NCBI RefSeq assembly: GCF_009362735.1
Contig: NZ_WHNP01000002.1
Location: forward strand, 250,491 to 314,490
Source of the DNA: Paraburkholderia franconis
Lineage (GTDB): Bacteria > Pseudomonadota > Gammaproteobacteria > Burkholderiales > Burkholderiaceae
Direction of reading: 5' to 3'
Length of the DNA: 64,000 nt
The position numbers and the translations under genes were made by a program. Within the stretch, counting starts at the first letter, position 1. Each line of letters starts with the position of its first letter. The notes beneath the pieces are model-generated. The model was not told where the DNA came from. It did not search any database and worked only from the letters and a program-made list of their open reading frames with translations. Positions 9,331-18,377 of the stretch are shown here, piece after piece.

Positions 9331-10341
9331 TTACTTCGCGTTCGCGAGAGCAACCGCCGTGTCCAGCATGCGGTTCGAGAAGCCCCACTCGTTGTCGTAC
9401 CAGCTCGACACCTTCACCAGACGGCCCGACACCTTGGTCAGCGTCGCGTCGAACGTCGACGAAGCCGGATTGTGGTTGAAGTCGATCGAGACCAGCGGCG
9501 CCGAGTTGTAGCCGAGGATGCCCTTCAGCGCGCCTTCCGACGCTTCCTTCATGATCGCGTTGACTTCATCGACGGTCGTGTCGCGCTTGGCGATGAACGA
9601 CAGGTCGACGATCGACACGTTGATGGTCGGGACGCGGATCGCGTAGCCGTCCAGCTTCCCGTTCAGTTCCGGCAGCACGAGGCCGACAGCCGATGCAGCG
9701 CCCGTCTTCGTCGGGATCTGGCTGTGCGTGGCCGAGCGCGCGCGGCGCAGGTCTTCGTGGTACACGTCGGTCAGAACCTGGTCGTTCGTATACGCGTGGA
9801 TCGTGGTCATCAGACCCGTTTCCAGACCGATCTTGTCATTCAGCGGTTTAACCAGCGGCGCGAGGCAGTTCGTCGTGCACGATGCGTTCGAGATGACCGT
9901 GTGTTCGGCCTTCAGCGTGTTGTGGTTCACGCCGTAGACGATCGTCGCGTCGACGTCCTTGCCGCCCGGCGCCGAGATGATCACCTTCTTCGCGCCGCCC
10001 TTCAGGTGGGCGCTCGCCTTTTCCTTCGTCGTGAAGAAACCCGTGCATTCCATCACGACATCGACGCCCAGTTCGCCCCACGGCAGTTCAGCCGGGTTGC
10101 GGTTGGCCAGCACGCGGATCTTGTCGCCGTTGACGATGAGGTTCTCGCCGTCGACGGTCACTTCGCCCGGGAACTTGCCGTGCGCCGTGTCGTACTGCGT
10201 CAGATGCGCGTTGGTCTTGGCGTCGCCAAGGTCGTTGATCGCGACGATCTCGAGGTCGTGCTTCTTGCCGTTCTCATAAAAGGCGCGCAGCGTATTGCGG
10301 CCGATCCGGCCATAGCCGTTGATTGCGACACGAATCGTCAT
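9331..10341 (-). CDS. gap: Glyceraldehyde-3-phosphate dehydrogenase
   Basis: Central glycolytic/gluconeogenic enzyme that oxidises and phosphorylates glyceraldehyde 3-phosphate with NAD. It is 336 aa. The Rossmann start is [19 protein letters not shown]. The active-site segment [13 protein letters not shown] has the catalytic Cys at residue 155. The C-terminal [15 protein letters not shown] is typical. It is 105 bp downstream of tkt on the same strand, the common betaproteobacterial tkt-gap pair of the Calvin/pentose phosphate link. Confidence 0.97.
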   Translation of the reverse strand: MTIRVAINGYGRIGRNTLRAFYENGKKHDLEIVAINDLGDAKTNAHLTQYDTAHGKFPGEVTVDGENLIVNGDKIRVLANRNPAELPWGELGVDVVMECTGFFTTKEKASAHLKGGAKKVIISAPGGKDVDATIVYGVNHNTLKAEHTVISNASCTTNCLAPLVKPLNDKIGLETGLMTTIHAYTNDQVLTDVYHEDLRRARSATHSQIPTKTGAASAVGLVLPELNGKLDGYAIRVPTINVSIVDLSFIAKRDTTVDEVNAIMKEASEGALKGILGYNSAPLVSIDFNHNPASSTFDATLTKVSGRLVKVSSWYDNEWGFSNRMLDTAVALANAK

Positions 10342-10446
10342 GTTCTATCTCCTGATGGCTGAAAAAATTCTTCCTTGATGCCGCGGCTAACACGCGAAGC
10401 CCGCTGCGCGCACTTGATGGCGGCAGCGCGCGGCGGGCAATTCGCG

Positions 10447-12465
10447 TCAGCCGAGCGCCGCCTTGGCCGTCGCGACCACATGCTCGACGGTAAAGCCGAA
10501 ATGCTTGAACAGCACGCCTGCCGGGGCCGACTCGCCGAACACGTCGATACCGACGACGCCGCCTTCCAGACCCACGTACTTGCGCCAGAAATCCGTCACG
10601 CCCGCTTCGATCGCGACGCGGCGCACGCCGTGCGGCAGCACGCGCTCGCGGTACGCGGCGTCCTGCTTGTCGAAGGTCGTGGTGGAGGGCATCGACACGA
10701 CGCGTGCCGCGATGCCTTCACGCGCGAGCGCCTCGACCGACTTCATCGCCAGTTCGACTTCGGAGCCCGTCGCGATCAGGATGATCTTGCGCGCGACGAT
10801 CTCGTCGTTCCAGTCTTGCAGCACGTAGCCGCCCTTCGCGATGTTGGCGATCTGCGCATCCGTGCGCGGATTGAACGCGAGATTCTGGCGGCTGAAGATC
10901 AGGCAGGACGGGCCCTGGTGCTCGACCGCTTGCGTCCACGCGACGGCCGTCTCGACGGTATCCGCCGGACGCCATACCTGCATGTGCGGAATCAGACGCA
11001 GGCTCGCGACATGTTCGATCGACTGGTGCGTCGGACCGTCTTCGCCGAGGCCGATCGAGTCGTGCGTGAACACGAAGATGGACGGCGACTTCATCAGCGC
11101 GGCGACGCGCAGCGCGTTGCGGCTGTAGTCGGAGAACGTCAGGAACGTGCCGCCGAATGCCTTATGGCCACCGTGCAGCGCAAGGCCGTTGATGATCGCG
11201 CTCATGCCGAATTCGCGCACGCCGTAGTTCACGTAGCTGCCCGCAGCGCCCGTTTCGCCGACGCGCACGTACTTCGCCGCCTTCCAGTTCGTGAGGTTCG
11301 AGCCCGTCAGGTCAGCGGAGCCGCCGCACAGTTCGGGCAACACGGCCGCGAGGCCTTCGATGGCCTGCTGCGACGCCTTGCGGGTCGCGACGGTTTCGGC
11401 GCGCTCGTTCGCGCCGGCGATGATCGCATGCGCCTTTTCCGCCCAGTCGGCCGGGAGCTTGTTCGCCATGCGGCGCTCGAATTCCGCGGCTTCCTGCGGA
11501 TACTTCGCGCGATACGCGGCGAACGCGCTGTTCCAGTCGCCTTCGATCTTTGCGCCCTGCTCCTTCGCGTCCCACGCTGCGTAGACTTCCTGCGGAATCA
11601 CGAACGGCGGGTAGTTCCAGCCCAACTTCTCGCGCGTGGCCGCGACTTCCTTGTCGCCCAGGGCCGCGCCGTGCACGTCGTGCGTGCCTGCCTTGTTCGG
11701 CGAGCCTTCGCCGATCACGGTCTTGCAGCAGATCAGCGTCGGCTTGTCGGACTGCCTGGCCTTTTTGATGGCGGCATCGACAGCTTCGACGTCGTGGCCG
11801 ATCACGCCCGGAATCACGTTCCAGCCATACGCTTCGAAGCGCTTCGGCGTGTCGTCGTGGAACCAGTGAACGACGTCGCCGTCGATCGAGATGCCGTTGT
11901 CGTCGTAGAACGCGATCAGCTTGTTCAGCTTCAGCACGCCGGCGAGCGAGCAGGCTTCGTGCGAAATGCCTTCCATCAGGCAGCCGTCGCCGAGGAACAC
12001 GTACGTGTGGTGATCGACGATCTTCGCGTCAGGCTTGTTGAATTCGTTCGCGAGCAGCGACTCGGCGAGCGCCATGCCGACTGCGTTCGCAAGGCCTTGA
12101 CCCAGCGGACCCGTCGTCGTCTCGACGCCCGGCGTGATGCCGTATTCCGGGTGGCCCGGCGTCTTCGAGTGCAGCTGACGGAAGTTCTTCAGCTCTTCCA
12201 TCGGCAGGTCGTAGCCCGTCAAATGCAGCAGCGAGTACAGCAGCATCGAGCCATGGCCATTGGACAGCACGAAACGGTCGCGATCCGCCCAATGCGGGTT
12301 CTTCGGGTTGTGGCGCAAATGGCGCGACCACAGCGCAACGCCGATTTCGGCCATGCCCATCGGCATGCCGGGGTGTCCGGAATTCGCTTGTTGAACGGCA
12401 TCCATGGCAAGCGCGCGAATCGCGTTAGCCATCAGTGAAGTGGGGGCGGGAGACGAGGTCGTCAT
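10447..12465 (-). CDS. tkt: Transketolase
   Basis: Thiamine-diphosphate enzyme moving two-carbon units in the pentose phosphate pathway, 672 aa. The start chosen is the ATG at 12463-12465 ([20 protein letters not shown]). The frame stays open 108 codons further upstream, but that stretch is unlike any transketolase. Visible motifs are the ThDP-binding [18 protein letters not shown], the substrate segment GHPGMPMG near the N-terminus, and the central Pyr-domain part [19 protein letters not shown]. The active site [17 protein letters not shown] is intact. It pairs with gap downstream. Confidence 0.97.
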   Translation of the reverse strand: MTTSSPAPTSLMANAIRALAMDAVQQANSGHPGMPMGMAEIGVALWSRHLRHNPKNPHWADRDRFVLSNGHGSMLLYSLLHLTGYDLPMEELKNFRQLHSKTPGHPEYGITPGVETTTGPLGQGLANAVGMALAESLLANEFNKPDAKIVDHHTYVFLGDGCLMEGISHEACSLAGVLKLNKLIAFYDDNGISIDGDVVHWFHDDTPKRFEAYGWNVIPGVIGHDVEAVDAAIKKARQSDKPTLICCKTVIGEGSPNKAGTHDVHGAALGDKEVAATREKLGWNYPPFVIPQEVYAAWDAKEQGAKIEGDWNSAFAAYRAKYPQEAAEFERRMANKLPADWAEKAHAIIAGANERAETVATRKASQQAIEGLAAVLPELCGGSADLTGSNLTNWKAAKYVRVGETGAAGSYVNYGVREFGMSAIINGLALHGGHKAFGGTFLTFSDYSRNALRVAALMKSPSIFVFTHDSIGLGEDGPTHQSIEHVASLRLIPHMQVWRPADTVETAVAWTQAVEHQGPSCLIFSRQNLAFNPRTDAQIANIAKGGYVLQDWNDEIVARKIILIATGSEVELAMKSVEALAREGIAARVVSMPSTTTFDKQDAAYRERVLPHGVRRVAIEAGVTDFWRKYVGLEGGVVGIDVFGESAPAGVLFKHFGFTVEHVVATAKAALG

Positions 12466-13133
12466 GTCAGGTCCGGGGATTGGTCCAAAAAGCGGGGGCG
12501 CCGTTGGTGGTCCGGAAGCGCGGCGGCTGGTCGCTTTGGCGCACGATGCGGCGCCGGAAGACGCGAGGCGGGCTGAGCAAACGGACAGGGCTGCAAAGCG
12601 ACACATTCTAACAGATAGCCGGACGCGACTTCCGCCATCGGCGGGCGTTTCGGGGCGATCCGACGCGCATGTTCGCGTCATTTGCCGTGGTTTTCGCGCC
12701 GTCCGCTGCCAGTCGGGCGGGGTCGTCTGCAAGGCCGGTAGTTTCCACTGACCCCACGTTGCCGCGTTTGATGACGCGCAAAACATCAAGAACTTTTGGG
12801 ACGTCGGCTGAATCTTTCTGTGCTGATGCCGCGCGCGATTAACCGAATCCGCGCGCGATCATCGACGAAGCCGCAAATTGAAGGCGAACAGTCGGGTCTT
12901 CGACCCATCGTGCCGCGCCAGTCTGTCGGCACGCGACGCTCGGAAATATCGCCGCGCGATCCATTATTCGCCGTTCATCGCGCATCAGGCAGTAAACTAA
13001 GCCGATTCTTAAAGCCGTGGCTTTGAGACTGCTGCAAAATGCATCGCCTCTTTGGCACCGGCCACCTGCCGAAAGGCAAACGGCTGGTCGCGGCGGCGAT
13101 GGCGTAAGCGACCCATTGGTTCAGGAGAGTTCG
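12466..13133. other. 668-bp intergenic region between tkt and the VOC gene
   Basis: Holds the upstream regions of the divergent tkt and VOC genes. Open frames run through it on both strands, but none has a ribosome site or protein-like composition. No repeat, tRNA or strong terminator was recognised. Only the possible tkt -10 element at 12605-12613 is called inside it. Confidence 0.5.
12605..12613 (-). promoter_or_regulatory. Possible extended -10 promoter for tkt
   Basis: On the minus strand this reads TGTTAGAAT, an extended -10 element (TGn followed by TAGAAT). It lies about 140 bp upstream of the tkt ATG. No good -35 hexamer stands out, which is compatible with an extended -10 promoter but keeps confidence low. 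Confidence 0.35.
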
Positions 13134-13547
13134 ATGACTGCCCCACGCCCAGCCGGAGTGCCGTGGCTGACACCGTATCTGACGGTCCGCGACGCGCGCA
13201 CCGCGATCGCGTTCTTCGAGGCGGCGTTTGGTTTCCGCGTCCGCGACAGCGTGCACGACGAGGGCACCGTGATGCATGTCGAGATGACGTATCAGGACCA
13301 GTTGATTGTCATGTTCGCGCCGGAAGGCGCATTCGGCTCGACGGCCAAAACACCGAAAAGCTCGGGCGCAATGGCGCCCCAATCGTTTTATCTCTATGTC
13401 GACGATGTCGACGCGGTTTATGCGCGGGCCATCGCGGCCGGCGCCAGGTCGCTGAGCGAACCGCAAGATCAGTTCTGGGGCGATCGTTTTGCCCAGATCG
13501 AAGATCTCGACGGCTACCGCTGGGCGTTGGCCTGCCATCTGTCTTGA
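13134..13547 (+). CDS. VOC-family (glyoxalase/bleomycin-resistance-like) protein
   Basis: Small cytoplasmic protein of 137 aa with one vicinal-oxygen-chelate domain: PYLTVRDARTAIAFFEAAFG at the start, GTVMHVEMTYQDQLIVMF in the middle, and LYVDDVDAVYARAIAAGA followed by FWGDRFAQIEDLDGYRWAL at the end. This pattern resembles the PhnB/YdcZ-like group rather than true glyoxalase I. The ATG at 13134 follows a clear CAGGAGAG site. The reaction is unknown. It is 19 bp upstream of rsmE and probably co-transcribed. Confidence 0.85.
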   Translation: MTAPRPAGVPWLTPYLTVRDARTAIAFFEAAFGFRVRDSVHDEGTVMHVEMTYQDQLIVMFAPEGAFGSTAKTPKSSGAMAPQSFYLYVDDVDAVYARAIAAGARSLSEPQDQFWGDRFAQIEDLDGYRWALACHLS

Positions 13548-13566
13548 GTGAATGAGAACTTTCCTT

Positions 13567-14307
13567 ATGCCTCGCTTTTTCGTCGGCACCCCGTTCAAGA
13601 CCGACGACATCGTTTCCCTGCCGGATGAAGTCAACCGGCACGTCCGCGTCCTGCGTTTGCAGCCGGGTGACACTGTCAGCCTGTTTAACGGAAATGGCGG
13701 CGAGTACAGCGCCGAAATCGTCGATATGGATCGGCACGGGACCATTGCCCGGATCGGCGCACATCGCGACATCGAGGCAGAGCCGCCATATCAGCTCACT
13801 CTTGCGCAAGGCATCGCCGGCAGCGACAAGATGGACTGGCTGATCGAAAAGGCGACGGAACTGGGCGCGTCCGAATTCGTGCCGCTCACGACGACGCGCA
13901 GCGTCGTCCGTCTTGCTGGCGAGCGCGCGCAGCGCCGCCAGATTCACTGGCAGCGGATCGTCCAGGCGTCGTGCGAGCAGTGCGGGCGCAACCGCCTGCC
14001 GGAAGTGATGCCGACGCGCGAGCTCGCGACGTGGCTCGGCTCGATGCCGAAGGAGCCCGTCGAAGGCGAATTGCGGCTCTTGCTGTCGCCACGGGCAAGC
14101 GTGCCGTTCTCGGCGCTGCCGACCGAGCCGCCGAAAGTCCGCGCGCTGGTGCTGGTCGGCCCTGAGGGCGGCTTCTCAGCCGCCGAAGAGGCCGCCGCCG
14201 CAAGCCACGGATTTATGGCCGTTGGCCTCGGACCGCGCGTGCTGCGCACCGAAACAGCCGGGATCGCAGTGCTGTCGGCGCTCGCGGCGCGCTGGGGCGG
14301 CTGGTAG
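13567..14307 (+). CDS. rsmE: 16S rRNA (uracil-1498-N3)-methyltransferase
   Basis: SPOUT-fold methyltransferase that modifies U1498 of 16S rRNA using S-adenosylmethionine; 246 aa. The start MPRFFVGTPF is the family-typical one; an ATG five codons upstream is also in frame. Visible segments are VNRHVRVLRLQPGD, the DWLIEKATELGASEFVPL segment, the SAM-knot region LVLVGPEGGFSAAEEAAA, and GLGPRVLRTETA near the C-terminus. It ends before a strong terminator. Confidence 0.96.
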   Translation: MPRFFVGTPFKTDDIVSLPDEVNRHVRVLRLQPGDTVSLFNGNGGEYSAEIVDMDRHGTIARIGAHRDIEAEPPYQLTLAQGIAGSDKMDWLIEKATELGASEFVPLTTTRSVVRLAGERAQRRQIHWQRIVQASCEQCGRNRLPEVMPTRELATWLGSMPKEPVEGELRLLLSPRASVPFSALPTEPPKVRALVLVGPEGGFSAAEEAAAASHGFMAVGLGPRVLRTETAGIAVLSALAARWGGW

Positions 14308-14362
14308 GCGCCTACAGCGAATGGCGTTTCAGGCAAGAGGAAATAGGAAACGCTCGTTGAAA

Positions 14363-14396
14363 ACAAAAAGGCCCGCCGGAAGGCGGGCCTTTTTGT
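14363..14396. terminator. Bidirectional intrinsic terminator between rsmE and barstar genes
   Basis: ACAAAAAGGCCCGCC at 14363-14377 pairs perfectly with GGCGGGCCTTTTTGT at 14382-14396 around a GGAA loop. The runs of A and T on either side let it end both the rsmE transcript (plus) and the RNase/barstar transcript (minus). Confidence 0.92.
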
Positions 14397-14467
14397 TGGT
14401 CCTGTCTTGAGAGCCGATCGATCTGCGTCGAACGATTCCTTGGCGACGCGCCCTGACCTCGGACATT

Positions 14468-15028
14468 TCAAGCAAACGAGTAGAACACACGGAACGCGAC
14501 TTTGCGCTCGGCCCAGAATTCCGCTGCTTCGCGGAACACGTCGAGCAGCGTCTCACGCGCATCCTTGTCGAATTTGGTCGCGATCGGCAACGCCTCAAGC
14601 ACGATGACGAAGCCCGGCTGGGCACCGGCCTTGTGGACGAGGTCGGTCAGCGAGTCGTACAGCGCGTCATAGTTCTTGCCGAAGTGCTTGGGAAACAGGA
14701 ACGACGTGGCAATCGTCTCCATCACTTCCTGTTTGGACTGCGCATTGCCGGCAAAAGCGTAGAGAAAATGCTGACCGAGCCGATTCGCTTCGTCAGCGAG
14801 ATCCTGCACGCGGAATGCGCGGATCGACTGTACGATGTTCGGTCGTACGGTCTGGAAAAGACTCATGCGTCCCTCTTCCGATGAAGGTCCCGTGCTCGCT
14901 TCGTTCTGGACGTCACGGGCCTGGCCGGCATCGCGCATCTGCATGACGCGCTGGAACATATTGCCTTCGCCGGCCGCGAAAAAATCCGTCGCGACTTTCG
15001 AGTCGTGCGCGTAGACGCTGTCGCTCAT
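14468..15028 (-). CDS. Barstar-family ribonuclease inhibitor, with N-terminal extension
   Basis: Probable cytoplasmic inhibitor of the RNase encoded just upstream. The barstar core is the last 132 residues: MSLFQTVRPNIVQSIRAF, then FPKHFGKNYDALYDSLTDLV, which aligns by eye with the barnase-binding helix of barstar and keeps its two key Asp residues, then ETLLDVFREAAEFWAERKV. Two starts are possible: 15028 (186 aa, with a 54-residue polar extension and weak ribosome site) and 14866 (132 aa, with AGAGGG upstream). The longer form is given because its extension looks protein-like, but the shorter one may be the real inhibitor. It begins 16 bp after the RNase stop. Confidence 0.85.
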   Translation of the reverse strand: MSDSVYAHDSKVATDFFAAGEGNMFQRVMQMRDAGQARDVQNEASTGPSSEEGRMSLFQTVRPNIVQSIRAFRVQDLADEANRLGQHFLYAFAGNAQSKQEVMETIATSFLFPKHFGKNYDALYDSLTDLVHKAGAQPGFVIVLEALPIATKFDKDARETLLDVFREAAEFWAERKVAFRVFYSFA

Positions 15029-15044
15029 GCCGATTATCCCGATG

Positions 15045-15449
15045 TCAATCAATAATGCGATTAAAACTGGCGTAGTGGTCGTCTGAGTAATAACAATTGT
15101 CGGTCCGCCTGAGCGGCCCTCCACAGACGATGCGGCGTGCGCCGCGATCGCGGGCGTGTGGCGTGGGGACGGTGTATTCGTGGTAATACCCGCGCCGGTG
15201 CGGCGGCAACAACCGCTCACGATTGCCGAATACGACGCCGTCCTTTTCATACGGGTAAGGCCCGCCAGCTGCAATCGAGTTCAATGTCCTGACAGCTTCC
15301 GGCGGCAGTTGCGCCAACGCGATGGTGCCGCCTGCCTGCGCCTGTTGCGCTTCGCGGGCGAAGGCGCCCGTCTGGTAGCTGCTGCCGACAAGACCGCCGA
15401 CCGTCAAAGCGGCGATCAGCACGCCGTCGCGGAGCCACTTGCGTGCCAT
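15045..15449 (-). CDS. Secreted guanyl-specific ribonuclease, RNase Sa/barnase family
   Basis: Small RNase of 134 aa. A hydrophobic segment at residues 10-30 (LIAALTVGGLVGSS) is a signal peptide or membrane anchor. The mature part begins near LAQLPPEAVRTLNSIA and resembles Streptomyces RNase Sa: GPYPYEKDGVVFGNRE, YYHEYTVPTP, ARRIVCGG, DDHYASF. The catalytic trio expected from that family is present: Glu91 in YHEYT, Arg105/106 in ARRIV, His125 in DDHYASF. Two Cys (109, 119) might form a disulphide. The adjacent barstar gene makes this a toxin-like RNase with its immunity protein, or a nutritional RNase kept safe during export. Confidence 0.9.
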   Translation of the reverse strand: MARKWLRDGVLIAALTVGGLVGSSYQTGAFAREAQQAQAGGTIALAQLPPEAVRTLNSIAAGGPYPYEKDGVVFGNRERLLPPHRRGYYHEYTVPTPHARDRGARRIVCGGPLRRTDNCYYSDDHYASFNRIID

Positions 15450-15599
15450 GAATCAGGATTCCCGCCGTTGAATAACGAGTTTGACGACCATGAAAGTCGT
15501 AAGGGTATCGCTAATGTCTTTTGGAATCAATGCTCATTGGTCGGACGAAAGGCCGTCCGGGCGGATCGGGCCGACCGCCGACGCCAGATTTTACAAATC

Positions 15600-15636
15600 T
15601 TGACGCACACTTTATCTCGGACGAGATAAGCTTATC
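15600..15636 (+). promoter_or_regulatory. Promoter-like element with overlapping palindromic operator
   Basis: TTGACG at 15600-15605 is a good -35. GATAAG at 15625-15630 or GAGATA at 15623-15628 could serve as -10. Between and over them lies the perfect palindrome TTATCTCG-GA-CGAGATAA (15612-15629), which overlaps a second one, GATAAGCTTATC (15625-15636). A regulator bound here would cover the promoter. No known regulator is assigned. Confidence 0.55.
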
Positions 15637-15783
15637 TTTGAGGTTCGATGTTGGACGACTCTCATGCCTCGTCGTCCCGACAGTCTGCACAACGGATTCA
15701 TGTCATGCGTCGACCTTTTGCGGGATGGCTAATCCCCAGCCACTGCTCGAAGGCGTGCCCATTGCGGGCACGCCTCTTTTTTT
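15637..15783 (+). ncRNA. Candidate small RNA with intrinsic terminator
   Basis: A transcript starting about 10 nt after the promoter-like element would run roughly 145 nt to a strong terminator (15751-15783). The interval holds no convincing gene. One frame from an ATG at 15648 runs straight through the terminator. A 22-codon frame (15664-15732) ends just before the terminator but lacks a ribosome site. The next plus-strand gene is 2.6 kb away, so the terminator has no other obvious client. Called from promoter, operator and terminator geometry only. Confidence 0.45.
15751..15783 (+). terminator. Intrinsic terminator of the candidate small RNA
   Basis: AGGCGTGCCC at 15751-15760 pairs with GGGCACGCCT at 15766-15775 around ATTGC, followed by C and seven T. 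The T-run is only on the plus strand, so it does not serve maeB, which converges from the right. Confidence 0.88.
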
Positions 15784-15831
15784 GCCTGCGCAGGCTAATA
15801 AACGCCAGCCCGCGCGAGACAAACGGCAGAT

Positions 15832-18126
15832 TTAACGCGACGCGTTCACGTCGGCGACCAGCAGCGCCGTCATGTTGACGATCCGGCGCACCGTCGCCGA
15901 AGGCGTCAGCACGTGCACCGGCTGCGCCGCGCCCAGCAGCATCGGCCCGATTGCGATGTTATTGCCGGCCGCCGTCTTCAGCAGGTTGTACGAGATGTTC
16001 GCGGCGTCGATGTTCGGCATCACGAGCAGGTTCGCGTCGCCTTCCAGCGTCGACTCCGCCAGCACTTCGCGGCGCAGGTTCGCGTCGAGCGCAAGGTCGC
16101 CGTGCATTTCGCCGTCCACCTGCAGATGCGGCGCGCGTTCCTGCAAGATAGCCAGCAAATCGCGCATTTTCTGCGCAGAAGGCGCATTGCTCGAACCGAA
16201 ATTGGAATGCGAGACCAGCGCGATCTTCGGCTCGATGCCGAAGCGGCGCACCTCTTCCGCCGCCATGATCGTGATTTCGGCCAGCTCTTGCGCCGTCGGA
16301 TCGACGTTCACGTGCGTATCCACGAGGAAAATCTGCCGGCCCGGCAGCACCAGCGCGTTCATCGCCGCGTAGACCTTCGCGCCATCCTTCTTGCCGATCA
16401 CCTGGTCGATGAAGTGCAGATGGCGGTGCGTCGTGCTGACCGTGCCGCAGATCATGCCGTCGGCGTGGCCCTTCTTCACCAGCATCGAGCCGATCAGCGT
16501 CGTGCGGCGGCGCATTTCGAGCTTCGCCATCTGCTGGGTAAAGCCCTTGCGGCACATCATCTTGTGATACGTCTGCCAGAAGTCGCGATAGCGCTCGTCG
16601 TGATCGGTGTTGACCACGGTGTAGTCCTGGCCGTTGACGAGGCGCAGGCCGTACTTCGCGATACGCTGCTCGATGACGGCGGGACGGCCGATCAGGATCG
16701 GCTTCGCGAGCTTCTCGTCGACGACGATCTGCACTGCGCGCAGCACGCGCTCTTCTTCGCCCTCCGCGAACACGATGCGCTTCTTCTCCGGCTCGACGCC
16801 GCGCGCGAGCTGAAAGATCGGCTTCATCGTCGTGCCGCTGTGGTAGACGAACTGCTGCAGATGCTGCGTGTACGCCTCCATGTCCTCGATCGGACGGGTG
16901 GCGACGCCCGAATCCATCGCGGCCTGCGCGACGGCGGGCGCGATCTTGACGATCAGGCGCGGATCGAAAGGCTTCGGAATCAGATATTCCGGACCGAACG
17001 ACAGGTCCTGAATGCCGTACGCCGTCGCGACGATGTCAGACTGCTCCTGGCGCGCCAGTTCCGCGATCGCGTTGACCGCGGCGATTTCCATTTCCTTCGT
17101 AATGACCGTCGCGCCCACGTCGAGCGCACCGCGGAAAATGAACGGGAAGCACAGGACGTTGTTGACCTGGTTCGGATAGTCGGTGCGACCCGTCGCGATC
17201 ACGGCATCGGGGCGCACTTCCAGCGCGAGTTCCGGCAGGATTTCCGGCGTCGGATTGGCGAGCGCGAGGATGAGCGGCTTGTCCGCCATCTGCTTGACCA
17301 TTTCCTGCTTCAGCACGCCGCCCGCCGACAGGCCGAGGAACACGTCCGCGCCGGCGATCACCTCGGACAGCGTGCGCGCGTCGGTTTCACGCGCAAAGCG
17401 CTCCTTGTCCGGGTCCATCAGTTCCACGCGGCCCTTGTAGACGACGCCGGCCAGGTCGGTCACGAAGATGTTTTCGAGCGGGAGGCCGAGATCGACGAGC
17501 AGGTTCAGACACGCGAGCGCCGCCGCGCCCGCGCCGGACGCGACCAGCTTCACTTCACGGATATCCTTGCCGATCACCTTCAGGCCGTTCGTGAACGCCG
17601 CCGCGACGACGATCGCCGTGCCGTGCTGGTCGTCGTGGAAAACGGGAATCTTCATGCGCTTGCGGCACTCGCGCTCGACGATGAAGCAGTCGGGCGCCTT
17701 GATGTCTTCCAGGTTGATGCCGCCGAAAGTCGGCTCCAGGGCGGCGATCACCTCGACCAGCTTGTGCGGGTCCGACTCGTTCAATTCGATGTCGAACACG
17801 TCGATCCCGGCGAACTTCTTGAAGAGGACCGCCTTGCCTTCCATCACGGGCTTCGACGCGAGCGGCCCGATATTGCCGAGGCCGAGCACTGCGGAGCCGT
17901 TCGACACGACCCCGACCAGATTGCTGCGTGCCGTGAAGCGCGCGGCATTGAGCGGATTCTCGACGATCGCTTCGCACGCGAACGCAACGCCCGGCGAGTA
18001 CGCCAGCGCCAGATCGCGCTGGTTGATCATCTGCTTCGTCGGGGCGATCGCGATCTTCCCGGGGGTCGGGAATTCGTGATAATCGAGAGCGGCTTCACGG
18101 AGTTTGGTATTGACGGGAGTCGACAT
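15832..18126 (-). CDS. maeB: NADP-dependent malic enzyme (MaeB type)
   Basis: Oxidatively decarboxylates malate to pyruvate with NADP. It is 764 aa, the long two-domain form. The N-terminal malic-enzyme half includes DLALAYSPGVAFACEAI, VFHDDQHGTAIVVAAAF and LILALANPTPEI. The C-terminal half, from about residue 430, is a phosphotransacetylase-like domain (RIVFAEGEEERVLRAVQIV, NLLVMPNIDAANISYNLLK) thought to be regulatory and not catalytic. It is divergent from thiL. Confidence 0.96.
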   Translation of the reverse strand: MSTPVNTKLREAALDYHEFPTPGKIAIAPTKQMINQRDLALAYSPGVAFACEAIVENPLNAARFTARSNLVGVVSNGSAVLGLGNIGPLASKPVMEGKAVLFKKFAGIDVFDIELNESDPHKLVEVIAALEPTFGGINLEDIKAPDCFIVERECRKRMKIPVFHDDQHGTAIVVAAAFTNGLKVIGKDIREVKLVASGAGAAALACLNLLVDLGLPLENIFVTDLAGVVYKGRVELMDPDKERFARETDARTLSEVIAGADVFLGLSAGGVLKQEMVKQMADKPLILALANPTPEILPELALEVRPDAVIATGRTDYPNQVNNVLCFPFIFRGALDVGATVITKEMEIAAVNAIAELARQEQSDIVATAYGIQDLSFGPEYLIPKPFDPRLIVKIAPAVAQAAMDSGVATRPIEDMEAYTQHLQQFVYHSGTTMKPIFQLARGVEPEKKRIVFAEGEEERVLRAVQIVVDEKLAKPILIGRPAVIEQRIAKYGLRLVNGQDYTVVNTDHDERYRDFWQTYHKMMCRKGFTQQMAKLEMRRRTTLIGSMLVKKGHADGMICGTVSTTHRHLHFIDQVIGKKDGAKVYAAMNALVLPGRQIFLVDTHVNVDPTAQELAEITIMAAEEVRRFGIEPKIALVSHSNFGSSNAPSAQKMRDLLAILQERAPHLQVDGEMHGDLALDANLRREVLAESTLEGDANLLVMPNIDAANISYNLLKTAAGNNIAIGPMLLGAAQPVHVLTPSATVRRIVNMTALLVADVNASR

Positions 18127-18252
18127 AAGCGGACGTGAAAGTGCGGATTAGAATAGATGTTCGACGGCATTGTAGCGCCAATCCCACAAACCGAAGCCTG
18201 CAATCCGGGTGCAAGTGCCGCGACCGAAACAGCGTGAAAGGAAAGCGCGCGG

Positions 18253-18282
18253 TTTCGTCCCGGCTCTCGCGGCGACTACAAT
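18253..18282 (+). promoter_or_regulatory. Possible sigma-70 promoter for thiL
   Basis: TTTCGT at 18253-18258 and TACAAT at 18277-18282, spaced 18 bp, lie about 95 bp upstream of the thiL ATG in the divergent maeB/thiL gap. The -10 is good and the -35 is weak. Confidence 0.4.
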
Positions 18283-18377
18283 GCGCGCGTTTAGCGTCGT
18301 GTTCGCTTCCTGTTCGCGTTTCTTGAGCCTGTCGACTCACTCGCTTCGGCCGCCCTTTCGCACTGCCACGCCCATTT

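Noticed and set aside
12466..12789. 108-codon N-terminal extension of transketolase
   Set aside because: The stretch does not look like any transketolase, and the ATG at 12465 gives the normal start; a possible promoter lies inside the extension.
15648..15878. 76-codon open frame from ATG 15648
   Set aside because: It has a GAGG ahead of it but runs straight through the strong terminator and into the end of maeB; no protein-like features.
15913..18138. 741-codon open frame on the plus strand, antisense to maeB
   Set aside because: It is a by-product of high GC and the maeB codon pattern: Arg/His/Asp-rich, no domain, no ribosome site. Similar long shadows lie opposite nrdA, accC and rnb-type genes.
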